A stretch of 64,000 nucleotides of DNA from an uncultured Aquimarina sp. Its GTDB lineage: Bacteria > Bacteroidota > Bacteroidia > Flavobacteriales > Flavobacteriaceae. The stretch is taken from contig NZ_CANLYD010000004.1 in the NCBI RefSeq assembly GCF_947495315.1, forward strand, positions 353,394 through 417,393, given 5' to 3'. Shown in pieces: positions 42,987-51,810 of the stretch (within the stretch, counting starts at the first letter, position 1; each line of letters begins with the position of its first letter). The notes beneath the pieces were generated by a model, which did not search any database, was not told where the DNA came from, and saw only the letters and a list, made by a program, of their open reading frames with translations. Made by a program: the position numbers and the translations under genes.

Positions 42987-43497
42987 ATTTGTTCAGTTTT
43001 TAAATGGTGAATTGATTATTTGATGAGCTCAATTTCCTGCTATTGGAAAGAAAATAAAATGACTTTATCCCTGAACCGTCGTTAATTCATATTGAAATGT
43101 AATATTACAGGGTCAATAAAAGATACGGTTCAGAAAATCTGGTATGTGTGTAGAAGAAAATTAATAACTCAATACACATATTGATTTGAAAGCCTATTTT
43201 ATTTATGAAATGAAAAAAAGGAGTTAAAACACTTACCGTAAAAGGTTTTCCTGATAATGAATACTATTTTATTGTCTTCCTGTAAAATCATTTTTACTCG
43301 TTAAAAGTAGGGGTTCCCTAATTTATACTTTTAGGTTTTTTAATTCATAGTTAACTTCATTATCAAATACTTGATATCAGGAATTTTATTGAATTATGAT
43401 GTTTTTAAAATGTTATAATTTCTCGTGTAACAATGGAACAAAATTTGCTACAGATATTATGTAGGGCAAACAACTAACTAACACTCAAATCATCAAT
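42987..43497. other. intergenic gap with a decayed apbE 3' end
   Basis: About 510 bp between divergent genes. Besides promoters, which I could not place with confidence, it contains the apbE-like remnant at 43190-43262. The rest (42990-43190 and 43270-43497) is AT-rich with nothing recognisable. Confidence 0.5.
43190..43262 (+). pseudogene. remnant of an apbE 3' end
   Basis: About 73 bp align with the last bases of the intact apbE (39832-39908), roughly 80% identical with a few one-base gaps. The longest identical block is GGTTTTCCTGATAA (14 bases). Translation gives DLKAYFIYE and, after frameshifts, KTLTVKGFPDNE, against DLKVYFIYE-like and KTLTLNGFPDN in apbE. It is frameshifted and has no upstream body, so it is a relic. 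Orientation is the same as apbE. Confidence 0.7.
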
Positions 43498-44103
43498 ATG
43501 GGGTACAATGATGAGATCAAAATTTTTAACGGAATTGTAAAAGGGAATGAAAAGGTATTAAAGGATTTTTATGAAAGGAATTTTACTGTAATTAATAGTT
43601 TTATAATTAAGAATTCTGGTACTGAAAGAGATTCGGAAGATATATTTCAGGACGCACTCATTATATTATATCAAAAATTAAAATCCAATTCTTTGGTTAT
43701 AAATTGTTCAATACACACATATTTTTATGGGGTTTGTAAAAATATGTGGAGAACCAGACTAAGAAAAAAGAGTAGGATATCGTATTGTAATGATATTGTT
43801 GATGATCTGAAGTTGGAGGATAATACGGATATTATAAAAGAGATAGAACAAAGCGAAAGGGAAAAATTATTTAGAAAGCACTTTGTAAACCTTAATTGTA
43901 AATGCAAACAAATACTTAGCTTGTTTTTAGAAGGGAAAAGTATGAGGGAAATAGGTTTAATAACTGGTCATTCTGAGGGATATGTTAGGAAAAAGAAGTT
44001 TGAGAGCAAAAAGCAATTACTGGAAATGATAGAAAAGGATTCATTGTTCTCTGAATTGATGTTTATATCAAAACCTGTGGCTATAAGTAAAGAAGTTTCT
44101 TGA
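43498..44103 (+). CDS. ECF-type RNA polymerase sigma factor (orphan)
   Basis: 201 residues. Region 2 includes RDSEDIFQDALIILYQKL (the DxxQD-like core motif), and region 4 a helix-turn-helix CKQILSLFLEGKSMREIGLITGHSEGYVRKKKFESKKQL. The C-terminal extension is short. Unlike many Bacteroidota ECF factors it has no FecR anti-sigma or SusCD pair next to it. It faces the convergent methyltransferase gene, 27 bp away. Confidence 0.85.
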   Translation: MGYNDEIKIFNGIVKGNEKVLKDFYERNFTVINSFIIKNSGTERDSEDIFQDALIILYQKLKSNSLVINCSIHTYFYGVCKNMWRTRLRKKSRISYCNDIVDDLKLEDNTDIIKEIEQSEREKLFRKHFVNLNCKCKQILSLFLEGKSMREIGLITGHSEGYVRKKKFESKKQLLEMIEKDSLFSELMFISKPVAISKEVS

Positions 44104-44130
44104 GAATTAAATAGATTATAAGAAGTCACA

Positions 44131-44898
44131 TTATGGCTTATAACATACTGGAAGTATTTCTCCTGGAGCAAGACAATATTTAATTACTTCTTCTTTAGAA
44201 AGGTCATTGGTGTAATCTACTTCGCTTACTTGGAAACCTATAGATCGTAGTTTGTCGAAGTAATCTCTTCCATATACTCTTACATGATCATATTGACCAA
44301 AAATTTTAGCACGTTCTTTTGAATCTGTAATACTATTATCTTCAAAAGTAGTCGCTTTGCTAAGATCTTGTGGAATTTGTAAAATTGCCATTCCACCAGG
44401 TTTAAGAACTCTTAATAGCTCTTTCATAGCTTTCGTGTCATCCGGAATGTGTTCTAAAACATGATTACAAAATATGATGTCATATTCGTTCGTTGCAAAT
44501 GGAAGATTACAAATGTCAGCTTTCACATCTGCTAATGGAGAGATAAGATCTGTAGTGGTATAATCTAAGTTTTTTAAGCTTCTAAACCTTTTATAAAAAG
44601 CCTGTTCTGGTGCAAAATGTAAAACTTTAGCTTTCGCTGTGAAAAAATTAGTTTCATTCTGGAGATATAACCAAAGTAATCGGTGTCTTTCTAAAGAAAG
44701 GGTAGAGGGAGAAAGTACATTGTCTCTTTGGGTACCATAGCCATATGGTAAAAACTTAGAAAAACTTTTACCATCAATTGGGTCAGTAAATTTATTTCCT
44801 CTTAAGAAAAATGAAATTAACGGTCTTACCACGTAACTCAAACGAATTAGTAGTGGTCTAGGTATTGTATTTAGTATAAGTTTAAAGAGTTTTTTCAT
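44131..44898 (-). CDS. class I SAM-dependent methyltransferase
   Basis: 255 residues. The N-terminal 95 residues include a hydrophobic/basic stretch and YGTQRDNVLSPSTLSLERHRLLWLYL. The methyltransferase core starts at VLHFAPEQAFYKRF (a variant motif I without the usual Gly-x-Gly) and continues with DLISPLADVKADICNLPF, DIIFCNHVLEHIPDD and ELLRVLKPGGMAILQIP. The family is frequent in Bacteroidota and near glycan or lipid genes; the substrate is unknown. It is a single gene here with a GxxExxY gene upstream. Confidence 0.82.
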   Translation of the reverse strand: MKKLFKLILNTIPRPLLIRLSYVVRPLISFFLRGNKFTDPIDGKSFSKFLPYGYGTQRDNVLSPSTLSLERHRLLWLYLQNETNFFTAKAKVLHFAPEQAFYKRFRSLKNLDYTTTDLISPLADVKADICNLPFATNEYDIIFCNHVLEHIPDDTKAMKELLRVLKPGGMAILQIPQDLSKATTFEDNSITDSKERAKIFGQYDHVRVYGRDYFDKLRSIGFQVSEVDYTNDLSKEEVIKYCLAPGEILPVCYKP

Positions 44899-44948
44899 GG
44901 ATACAGATTACACAAAGGACAAAAAGAAGTCTCAAAGTTTCACGAAGT

Positions 44949-45320
44949 TTACATAATAAAACGTTTGATTCCATTTTTAAGCAAACTTACATGGAAATTA
45001 ATAAGAAGACCAAGTTTATATTCTCCAAGTTTTAAATATGTAAGAACCTGCGCAGAATGGACATCCGTAAAATGTTCAACTGTTTTCAATTCTATTACTA
45101 CTTTATTTTCTACCAAAATATCTATTCGGTATCCTTGGTCAAGTTTAATGTCTTTATATATTACCGGTAAGGGTTTCTCTTTATAAATTTTTAAACCTTT
45201 CTTTTTCAGTTCATAGCATAAACATTCCTGATAAGCAGACTCAAGCAGACCGGGTCCCAAATTTCTATGTACTTCTATTGCACAGCCGATAATAATTTTA
45301 GATATTTCATCTTCTGTCAT
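44949..45320 (-). CDS. GxxExxY protein
   Basis: 123 residues. The name-giving motif is in NLGPGLLESAYQECLCYEL (about 17-35). It is followed by YRIDILVENKVVIELKTVEHFTDVHSAQVLTYLKL, in which Asp, Glu and Lys are spaced like the PD-(D/E)xK nuclease core, and GLLINFHVSLLKNGIKR. The family is scattered in many environmental genomes; nuclease activity is suspected but not shown as far as I know. No mobile element genes lie beside it. Confidence 0.88.
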   Translation of the reverse strand: MTEDEISKIIIGCAIEVHRNLGPGLLESAYQECLCYELKKKGLKIYKEKPLPVIYKDIKLDQGYRIDILVENKVVIELKTVEHFTDVHSAQVLTYLKLGEYKLGLLINFHVSLLKNGIKRFIM

Positions 45321-45373
45321 TTTTCTTTGTGAATTCTTTGAGAAACTTAGTGAAATATAAAAAAGTACCGTAA

Positions 45374-46192
45374 CTAAACAGCTAATAATTCTTGCCTAAA
45401 AGTATCTTCTTCATCGGATTCGATACCTAATGCCTGATAGATGTATTTAAACGTAGAAAGAATCTCTGGTTTACCATCTATAATAGCAACATCATGTTCG
45501 AAATGAGCACTGGGTTTTCCATCTGCAGTAAGAATGGTCCATCCATCTCTTAATTGTTTGATACGATGTGTACCCATATTTGTCATAGGTTCTATGGCTA
45601 CTACCATTCCTTCAATAAATTTTTTGCCTCTTCCACGTCGTCCATAATTAGGCATTTCCGGATCTTCATGCATTTTACGACCTAATCCGTGTCCTACAAG
45701 CTCTCTAACCACTCCGTATCCAGCTTCTTCAGTAAATTTCTGGATAGCATATCCCACATCACCTACTCGTTTTCCAACCCTTAATTCTGCAATACCTACA
45801 TAAAGGGATTCTTTAGTAATCTTTAATAATCGCTCAACTTCTGGAGACACTTCTCCCACAGGAAAAGTATAAGCGTGGTCTCCATAGAATTCATTTTTGA
45901 TTGCTCCGCAATCTATAGAAATGATATCCCCTTCTTTTAATGGAGTGTTATTGGGAATACCGTGTACTACCTGTTCATTTGGACTCATACATAAAGTATT
46001 AGGAAAATCATATAACCCTAAAAAACCGGGAACAGCACCATGATCTCTTATAAACTCCTCGGCTAACTTATCTAGTTGTAAGGTAGTTACTCCTGGTTTT
46101 ACCTCCGTAGCAAGCATACCTAATGTCTTAGAGACAATGAGTGCACTCTCGCGCATTAATTCTATTTCTTCACGTGTTTTAACGATAATCAT
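45374..46192 (-). CDS. map: type I methionine aminopeptidase
   Basis: 272 residues, a normal length. Metal ligands can be seen in order: Asp in SIDCGAIKNEFYGDHAY (two Asp), His in VGHGLGRKMHEDP, Glu in VAIEPM and a second Glu in AHFEHDVAI. MSPNEQVVHGIPN holds the substrate His. It removes the N-terminal Met from nascent proteins. Promoter TTTC-N17-TAAATTTG lies just upstream. It is not next to ribosomal protein genes, so it stands alone here. Confidence 0.96.
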   Translation of the reverse strand: MIIVKTREEIELMRESALIVSKTLGMLATEVKPGVTTLQLDKLAEEFIRDHGAVPGFLGLYDFPNTLCMSPNEQVVHGIPNNTPLKEGDIISIDCGAIKNEFYGDHAYTFPVGEVSPEVERLLKITKESLYVGIAELRVGKRVGDVGYAIQKFTEEAGYGVVRELVGHGLGRKMHEDPEMPNYGRRGRGKKFIEGMVVAIEPMTNMGTHRIKQLRDGWTILTADGKPSAHFEHDVAIIDGKPEILSTFKYIYQALGIESDEEDTFRQELLAV

Positions 46193-46499
46193 AGTATTCC
46201 TAATTATGGGAAGGCAAATTTACAAAGAATATTATTAGTGAAACTGTATTTTAGGAATTCGATATTGATGAAGTATTTAAAATATTTGGTTGAATTATTC
46301 TATTGAAAACAAGAATCGTTTCTTTAAAATATCAATAAATAATTTTTATTATAACGGTTTAAAGCTACAGTATATCTATAGTAACGAAGGATTTTTTTAA
46401 TTTTTTTAAAAAAATTGAAAAAATTACGCAGCGTTTTTATTTTTTCAGGTTTAATAGATAGAAAACCCAATATAATATTCATTTTAAAAAAAGTAAACC
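46193..46499. other. intergenic gap between map and a divergent lipoprotein gene
   Basis: 307 bp, very AT-rich. It contains the map promoter at its left end and a perfect AT-only 18-bp palindrome (AATTTTTTTAAAAAAATT) at 46399-46416. A 73-codon open frame on the minus strand is low-complexity lysine/phenylalanine/isoleucine translation and is not credited. Confidence 0.4.
46215..46243 (-). promoter_or_regulatory. candidate map promoter
   Basis: Minus strand: TTTC, a 17-base spacer, TAAATTTG at 46222-46215, about 23 bp before the map ATG. Good match to the flavobacterial layout. Confidence 0.5.
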
Positions 46500-47357
46500 A
46501 TGAGAAAATTTTTGATTTGTACAGTAACTTTAGGATTAATGGCAAGTTGTGCTGTAGAGGATATGGATGACAATGTATCTATTCAGAATAGTGATAAGGA
46601 AAATTTTGAGACGTATAATAGCCTGGATGGTGCTATGGATAGTTTTGATATAATTTCGGAGAAGGCTTTTGAAGACGTTCAAAGTTCATCAAAAAGTTTT
46701 CAGGAAAGTTGTGTTTCTGTTGAGTTATTAGTTTCTAACCAGGAAAACCCATTACTAGGTTTTGAGGAATATGACTATTACAGTAAGATGATTCTGAATT
46801 ATACAGAAGAACAATGTCAGTTTGATGACTGGACTGGTAGGCTGGAGTATTACGTTGCAGGAGTATTTAATCAGAAGTGGAAAGATTCAACAATATTCAA
46901 AAATGTAATAGGAAATGATGGCTATATGTTTGATGGTTATAGAATAGCTGAACAAAATGAAGCTTTAAGTACAGAAACGACAAAGGTGTTTGATGTTGTA
47001 ATAGATGGAGTTATTACTGAACCTAACGGAGATTCTTATCGTTATGCAGCCAATAGAAACTTTGAGTTTGAGAACCGATTTACTGCAGAAGAAATTATCA
47101 CACTAAAGGAGTCATCTTCAGTAGAAGGTATTACCGAGACATTCTTTATGAGATCAGAGTCTGTCGATGGTGCACCATTGGTTTATAAAGTAGCTTGTTT
47201 TAATAGATATAATTTTTTAAAATACCCTGTTCAAGGATCGTTAGATTTTTCTAGCAGTTTTGGTGTCAACTTCAATATTGATTTTGGAGATGGAGTTTGT
47301 GATAAAGAAGTTATATTAACAGGTGATAATGGAGAATCTATTGTTTTTGATTTATAA
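46500..47357 (+). CDS. hypothetical lipoprotein, 285 aa
   Basis: Lipobox LMASC gives Cys17 of MRKFLICTVTLGLMASCAVE. The mature protein is acidic, with three or four Cys (QESCVSVEL, EEQCQFDDW, VACFNRYN, GVCDKEV) that may pair. Beta-rich pattern: FDDWTGRLEYYVAGVFNQKW, VFDVVIDGVITEPNGDSYRYAANRNFEF and GSLDFSSSFGVNFNIDFGDGVCDKEVILTGDNGE. The last resembles the closing strand common to Bacteroidota lipoproteins with repeated 'GSI...IDFGDG.CD..ATVT' units. Function unknown. Followed by a strong terminator. Confidence 0.7.
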   Translation: MRKFLICTVTLGLMASCAVEDMDDNVSIQNSDKENFETYNSLDGAMDSFDIISEKAFEDVQSSSKSFQESCVSVELLVSNQENPLLGFEEYDYYSKMILNYTEEQCQFDDWTGRLEYYVAGVFNQKWKDSTIFKNVIGNDGYMFDGYRIAEQNEALSTETTKVFDVVIDGVITEPNGDSYRYAANRNFEFENRFTAEEIITLKESSSVEGITETFFMRSESVDGAPLVYKVACFNRYNFLKYPVQGSLDFSSSFGVNFNIDFGDGVCDKEVILTGDNGESIVFDL

Positions 47358-47378
47358 TAGGTAATTTAGTTAAATGTA

Positions 47379-47415
47379 AAAACCGTTTGTAAATCTACTT
47401 ACAGACGGTTTTTTT
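47379..47415 (+). terminator. intrinsic terminator of the 285-aa lipoprotein gene
   Basis: A 14-bp stem (AAAACCGTTTGTAA, 47379-47392, with 47399-47412, one G-T pair), a 6-base loop and seven Ts, about 20 bp after the stop codon. Confidence 0.88.
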
Positions 47416-47926
47416 ATGCAATTTTTTTCAGGTTTCAAATCATTTTCTTCAAGGAAGTTCTATACTATCATTTGTGTAGGATAAAGCCTTAATATTACTA
47501 TGAAAAACCTTTCTTGTTAAGATTAAACCGTAATAGTTGATAATGTTGATTCCGGTCTACACTTCGACTTCGCTCAGTGTGACACGCTAGAATGACAAAA
47601 AAATGAAAAGATAAAAGCTCATTATTATGGTTTAGGCTGGAATCTATAATAATGTTAATGGTTTTACATGTTAGAACCTATTCATTACTCGTGATTAAAT
47701 AGATAGGTCCTATTCTTCTTTACGGAAAGTAAAAATATAAATTACATTTTCAATAAACTCTAATATAAAATTATAGTTCTTCTATTTGTATTGAGGCTGA
47801 TTCAGGTATCCAATTGCCTTAATTAATTAGGAGTTTTACATTTACGCACAGGATTTAGAAAAAAAATCCTTATTGGAATCTTAATCAATTTGATGTGTTT
47901 TATGAAGAATAAAATTTAGGTCAATA
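47416..47926. other. intergenic gap holding a dispersed inverted repeat
   Basis: About 510 bp between convergent genes. At 47549-47645 is a copy of the GATTCC...GAATGACAA repeat family, with an extra insert rich in CTTCGACTTCGCTCAGTG. The remaining sequence is AT-rich with nothing recognisable. Confidence 0.45.
47549..47645. repeat. second copy of the GAATGACAA inverted repeat
   Basis: Opens GATTCCGGTCTAC, carries an insert with ACTTCGACTTCGCTCAGTG, then TAGAATGACAAAA, and ends with TTTAGGCTGGAATC. Outer ends GATTCC/GGAATC are inverted, and the inner GAATGACAA occurs as in the copy at 18072-18148. Confidence 0.45.
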
Positions 47927-49024
47927 TTATTTATTACAACCTTTTCCAGTAATAACATGTATACTATCCTTTTTTGATATCTTTAATTTTAGGGATTTGG
48001 CTAATCTGGTTAATACTTTTATAGTCGTAGCTTTTTCAAAAGACCCTGAGTATCTGCAGTTAAGGATATCAGCGTTTTTTAGTAGGATTTTAGCATCATA
48101 ATTTTCTCCGAGATCATTAATAATTTTGTCAACACTTGTATTTTGATAATGTAAGATACCTGTTTTCCAGGCGAATCGATTTGAAGGTTTTTTTAATGAA
48201 GAAATACCATTTTGATCTATAAGAAGGCTTTCTCCCGGAATTAAACCCCTAACTTCTTTAGTACTATTGTGAACCACTTTTGCGGTTCCATTAATAAGAG
48301 TCAAGAGATCTCCTTTAGTATCAGAATGGATGGCAAAAGAATTACCTGTAATTTGTATTTTGGAATATTTCCCGAACAGGATAAACGGTTTAGATACATC
48401 GCTCTTAATATTTAAAAATACGGTACCGGTTATATCCGCTCTTCGAAATCCTTGTTTTGTAGCAGTAAAATTTACTTTACTGTTTTTTCTAACTACAATA
48501 GTACTAGAGTCAGGAAGCTTATTGTATTTGGTGTGTTCGGTAGAGGCATATTTGTCCGAAGCTGTATAGGTAACCGTAATGACTCCTTTTTCAATAATTT
48601 CATCTTCTGGTTCTAACGTAGTTACATCTATCGGTTTAGCGATTATATCTTTTTTGGATTCATTTATATCTTCTGTTATAGCATTTTCAGTTATAAGGAT
48701 ATTAGTATCTTCTTTTTCGTGGGATATTGTATCGTTAGTATTCGTTACAAGGTTGAGATTTTCTTTTTGAACAGGAATTTCTGTACTCGTTTCTTCTAAG
48801 TTTGTTTCTGACGTTTGGTTACTCTTGATATAATATAAAGTAAAGACACTAATAAACATTAGGATAATTACACCAATTGTATACCATAAAAAAGAACTTT
48901 TATCATCTGATTTTTCTTGTACAGCATCAAAAATATTGTCAAAGCTATGCCTAGACGATTCCATGACATCATCTTTAAATTTTGTATTCAAAAGCTCTTT
49001 TAAAAGGTCCTTATCCTCTTTCAT
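47927..49024 (-). CDS. FecR-family anti-sigma factor
   Basis: 365 residues from the ATG at 49024; the frame's first start at 49048 is TTG directly after the sigma stop. A cytoplasmic N-terminus of about 50 residues and one membrane helix (LWYTIGVIILMFISVFTLYYI) come first. Then a Glu/Thr-rich linker, the FecR domain (SSTIVVRKNSKVNFTATKQGFRRADITGTVFLNI... GTAKVVHNSTKEVRGLIPGESLLI) and a DUF4974/STN-like end (FAWKTGILHYQNTSVDKIINDLGENYDA...CRYSGSFEKATTIKVLTRLAKSL). It controls the ECF sigma encoded directly upstream. No TonB-dependent receptor follows, unlike most such pairs. Confidence 0.88.
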   Translation of the reverse strand: MKEDKDLLKELLNTKFKDDVMESSRHSFDNIFDAVQEKSDDKSSFLWYTIGVIILMFISVFTLYYIKSNQTSETNLEETSTEIPVQKENLNLVTNTNDTISHEKEDTNILITENAITEDINESKKDIIAKPIDVTTLEPEDEIIEKGVITVTYTASDKYASTEHTKYNKLPDSSTIVVRKNSKVNFTATKQGFRRADITGTVFLNIKSDVSKPFILFGKYSKIQITGNSFAIHSDTKGDLLTLINGTAKVVHNSTKEVRGLIPGESLLIDQNGISSLKKPSNRFAWKTGILHYQNTSVDKIINDLGENYDAKILLKNADILNCRYSGSFEKATTIKVLTRLAKSLKLKISKKDSIHVITGKGCNK

Positions 49025-49048
49025 TTGGTTCTCGTTTAGAGATAGCAA

Positions 49049-49615
49049 TTAGTATTTTTCAATTCCGATAGCTCTCATGTTTTCTAAAAGTTTTTTCCTT
49101 GCTCTTGTATAATTTGATCTAGAAGTACTTTCTTTAATCTTCAATATTTTTCCTATTTCTTTATGCGAATAGCCTTCAATGGCATATAAGTTTAATACGT
49201 ATCTATATTGCTCAGGCAAATCACTTATTAATGTTCTTAACTTTTCTGCCGAAAGTTGCTTTGAAAATTGATCTTTTTCAATTTCGCCTAATTCCTGGGC
49301 ATCATTCTCTTCGATTAATTCTGAATTATCTATTAAAACAGTCTTTTTCATTTTATGCCAGTGATCAATTGCACTATTCACAACGATTCTTTCTATCCAA
49401 CTTCCTAATGTTCCATTATGCTTATATTTTTTAATGTTTTTAAAAACTTTGATAAATGCATCCTGCACTATATCCTCTGCATCAGATTGATTTTTGCAAT
49501 AGCGAAAACTTACCGCAAGCATTCTGGGCATAAAGGCGTTATATATTTTTTCCATGGCATCCCGGTTATTCTTCTTACAAGCTTTAACCAGTCTGTCTTG
49601 CTCTTCTTTATTCAT
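49049..49615 (-). CDS. ECF-type RNA polymerase sigma factor
   Basis: 188 residues. Region 2: AVSFRYCKNQSDAEDIVQDAFIKVFKNIKKY with the -10 recognition helix GSWIERIVVNSAIDHWHK. Region 4: LPEQYRYVLNLYAIEGYSHKEIGKILKIKESTSRSNYTRARKKL. A typical Bacteroidota ECF sigma, followed immediately by the FecR-type anti-sigma gene. Signal and regulon are unknown. Confidence 0.92.
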   Translation of the reverse strand: MNKEEQDRLVKACKKNNRDAMEKIYNAFMPRMLAVSFRYCKNQSDAEDIVQDAFIKVFKNIKKYKHNGTLGSWIERIVVNSAIDHWHKMKKTVLIDNSELIEENDAQELGEIEKDQFSKQLSAEKLRTLISDLPEQYRYVLNLYAIEGYSHKEIGKILKIKESTSRSNYTRARKKLLENMRAIGIEKY

Positions 49616-49733
49616 GAATAAGGGTTAGTGCTTACTCTCATAAATTATAACTGAGAATGTAGGATTTCGCTGCGTGTATTATTTATAAATTATTATAATA
49701 AAATGTTAAATATACTAAAATGAAATTTTGATA

Positions 49734-49767
49734 TAAAAAAAGCAGCCACACTAAATGTGTGACTGCT
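49734..49767 (-). terminator. intrinsic terminator of gpmI
   Basis: Stem AGCAGCCACAC (49741-49751) with 49757-49767, one mismatch, loop TAAAT; on the minus strand it is followed by seven Ts. It lies 25 bp after the gpmI stop. Confidence 0.85.
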
Positions 49768-49791
49768 ATATAACTTTAGATACTTTTATAT

Positions 49792-51309
49792 TTATTTAAT
49801 TAGTGACTTTTGAGTCATTGCTATAGGTTGATCTATTCCTATAAGCTCTAGAATTGTAGGTGCAATGTCGCCCAGTACTCCATCTTTTATTTGTATTTGA
49901 TCATTATCAATGAAGATAATCGGAACGGGATTCGTTGTATGAGCTGTGTTAGGGGATCCATCGGGATTAATCATTGTTTCGCAATTCCCATGATCTGCAA
50001 TTAATATGGTGCTGTATCCGTTTTCTAATCCGGTTGTTACCACATCCTTCACGCATTGATCTACTGCTTCACAAGCTTTGATAGCTGCTTCCATAACTCC
50101 GGTATGACCTACCATATCACCATTGGCAAAGTTTAAGCAGACAAAATCGGTTTCTCCTTTTTGTAATTCAGGTATAAGAGCGTTTTTTAATTCATAGGCA
50201 CTCATTTCTGGTTTAAGGTCATAGGTGGCTACTTTTGGAGAATTTCTAAGAATTCTGGACTCACCTTCAAAAGGTTCTTCTTGTCCACCAGAAAAGAAAA
50301 AGGTAACGTGCGGATATTTTTCGGTTTCTGCAATACGAATTTGTTTTTTACCGGCTTTGGATAATACCTCACCTAAGGTTTCGGTAATATTATCTTTATC
50401 ATAGATTATATGAATTCCATCAAAATTCTCATCATAATTTGTCATGGTCACGTAATACAATGGTAATTTATGAGTATTGTATTCGTGCATATCTGACTGA
50501 GATAACATTTCTGTAAGTTCTCGACCTCGATCTGTTCTGAAATTAAAGAATATCACTACATCATCATCTTTAATTGTAGCGACAGGAGATCCGTTTTCTT
50601 CTATCACGATTGGTTTTATGAACTCATCAGTGATGTTATTATTATAGTTTTCCTGGATACTCTCGATGGCATTGGTGCTGGATTCTCCGATTCCGTTAAC
50701 GATAAGATCATACGCCAGTTTTACACGTTCCCATCTTTTGTCACGATCCATTGCATAGTATCGTCCTACTATAGAGGCTAGTTTACCTGTAGATTCAGCC
50801 ATATGTTTCTGAATCGCCGTAATATGGTTTATTCCTGATTTAGGATCTACGTCACGACCATCGGTAAAAGCATGTAAAAAAACATTTTCTAATCCTTGAG
50901 AATTCGCTACGTCTAATAATCCTTTTATGTGATTAATATGAGAATGTACTCCACCATCACTTACTAATCCTAATAGATGAACATTCTTATTGTTTTCCTT
51001 AGCATAACTTAGTGCATCAGTTAGTGTTTGTTCATTTTTTAATGTATCATTTTTAATAGCCAGGTTAATTTTGGCTAAATCCTGATAGACTATTCTTCCT
51101 GCTCCCAGATTCATGTGACCTACTTCGCTATTTCCCATTTGTCCATCAGGAAGCCCAACATGAAGACCATCAGTTCTTAAAGCTGCGTTAGGATATTTTG
51201 TGTATAGACTATCAATAAATGGGGTTTCAGCATGATCTATAGCAGAAACTTTAGGGTCTGGAGATGTTCCCCATCCATCCAGAATCATTAAGATTACTTT
51301 TTTGTTCAT
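49792..51309 (-). CDS. gpmI: 2,3-bisphosphoglycerate-independent phosphoglycerate mutase
   Basis: 505 residues, the usual 500-515. It opens with VILMILDGWGTSPDP; the catalytic Ser61 is in GQMGNSEVGHMNLGAGRIVYQD. Phosphatase-domain metal ligands appear in HAFTDGRDVDPKSG, FFNFRTDRGRELTEM, NFANGDMVGHTG and ILIADHGNCETM, with TAHTTNPVP at the end. It interconverts 3- and 2-phosphoglycerate using two Mn2+ ions in glycolysis/gluconeogenesis. Transcribed alone and closed by a strong terminator. Confidence 0.97.
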   Translation of the reverse strand: MNKKVILMILDGWGTSPDPKVSAIDHAETPFIDSLYTKYPNAALRTDGLHVGLPDGQMGNSEVGHMNLGAGRIVYQDLAKINLAIKNDTLKNEQTLTDALSYAKENNKNVHLLGLVSDGGVHSHINHIKGLLDVANSQGLENVFLHAFTDGRDVDPKSGINHITAIQKHMAESTGKLASIVGRYYAMDRDKRWERVKLAYDLIVNGIGESSTNAIESIQENYNNNITDEFIKPIVIEENGSPVATIKDDDVVIFFNFRTDRGRELTEMLSQSDMHEYNTHKLPLYYVTMTNYDENFDGIHIIYDKDNITETLGEVLSKAGKKQIRIAETEKYPHVTFFFSGGQEEPFEGESRILRNSPKVATYDLKPEMSAYELKNALIPELQKGETDFVCLNFANGDMVGHTGVMEAAIKACEAVDQCVKDVVTTGLENGYSTILIADHGNCETMINPDGSPNTAHTTNPVPIIFIDNDQIQIKDGVLGDIAPTILELIGIDQPIAMTQKSLIK

Positions 51310-51810
51310 TTTCTTTATGTGATTTGATGTTTTTCAATCATCTATGTTAGTGATTGTTGAAAAGCATAACAAGAAGCTAAATTACGATATAGAATAGAAG
51401 CACCCAAAAATCAGTAAGTATCCATCCCTAATTTTCGTGGGTTCTGATTATTTATTTATATGTTTTTTTTGAAGAACTATTAATGGATTCTTATGGTTCA
51501 GGTTTAAAATGAGTTTTTCTTAGTATATGCTTCGGTTTTATGATGATAATTTAATTCTTTTTAAAAATGAAAAACTTGGTCATAAACTATTCGAATATTC
51601 ACTCAATAACCTGATCTATATGTTTATTGTTAAACTGGAGATATCTATTAAGATTTTTAGATGTTAATTTTTGTAAAACATTATCAGAATATTTTGTTAT
51701 GACCAGGTTAAAGTTCTGTTATTTATATTTTCAAGTGTAACAAATATGAGGTTTCATAAGTCTTGTATTTATAGAAAGCTATTAATCATAACTTAATAAA
51801 TTACAACATC
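51310..51810. other. intergenic gap between gpmI and the ankyrin gene
   Basis: About 500 bp, AT-rich, between divergent genes. It should carry both promoters, but I see no convincing TAnnTTTG box, repeat or short gene. Confidence 0.35.

Noticed and set aside
44949..45320. GxxExxY gene as part of a defence island
   Set aside because: The neighbours are housekeeping genes (map, a methyltransferase) and nothing else suggests a defence system.
46324..46545. 73-codon Lys/Phe/Ile-rich open frame
   Set aside because: Low-complexity translation of an AT-rich gap, overlapping the start of the real lipoprotein gene on the other strand.
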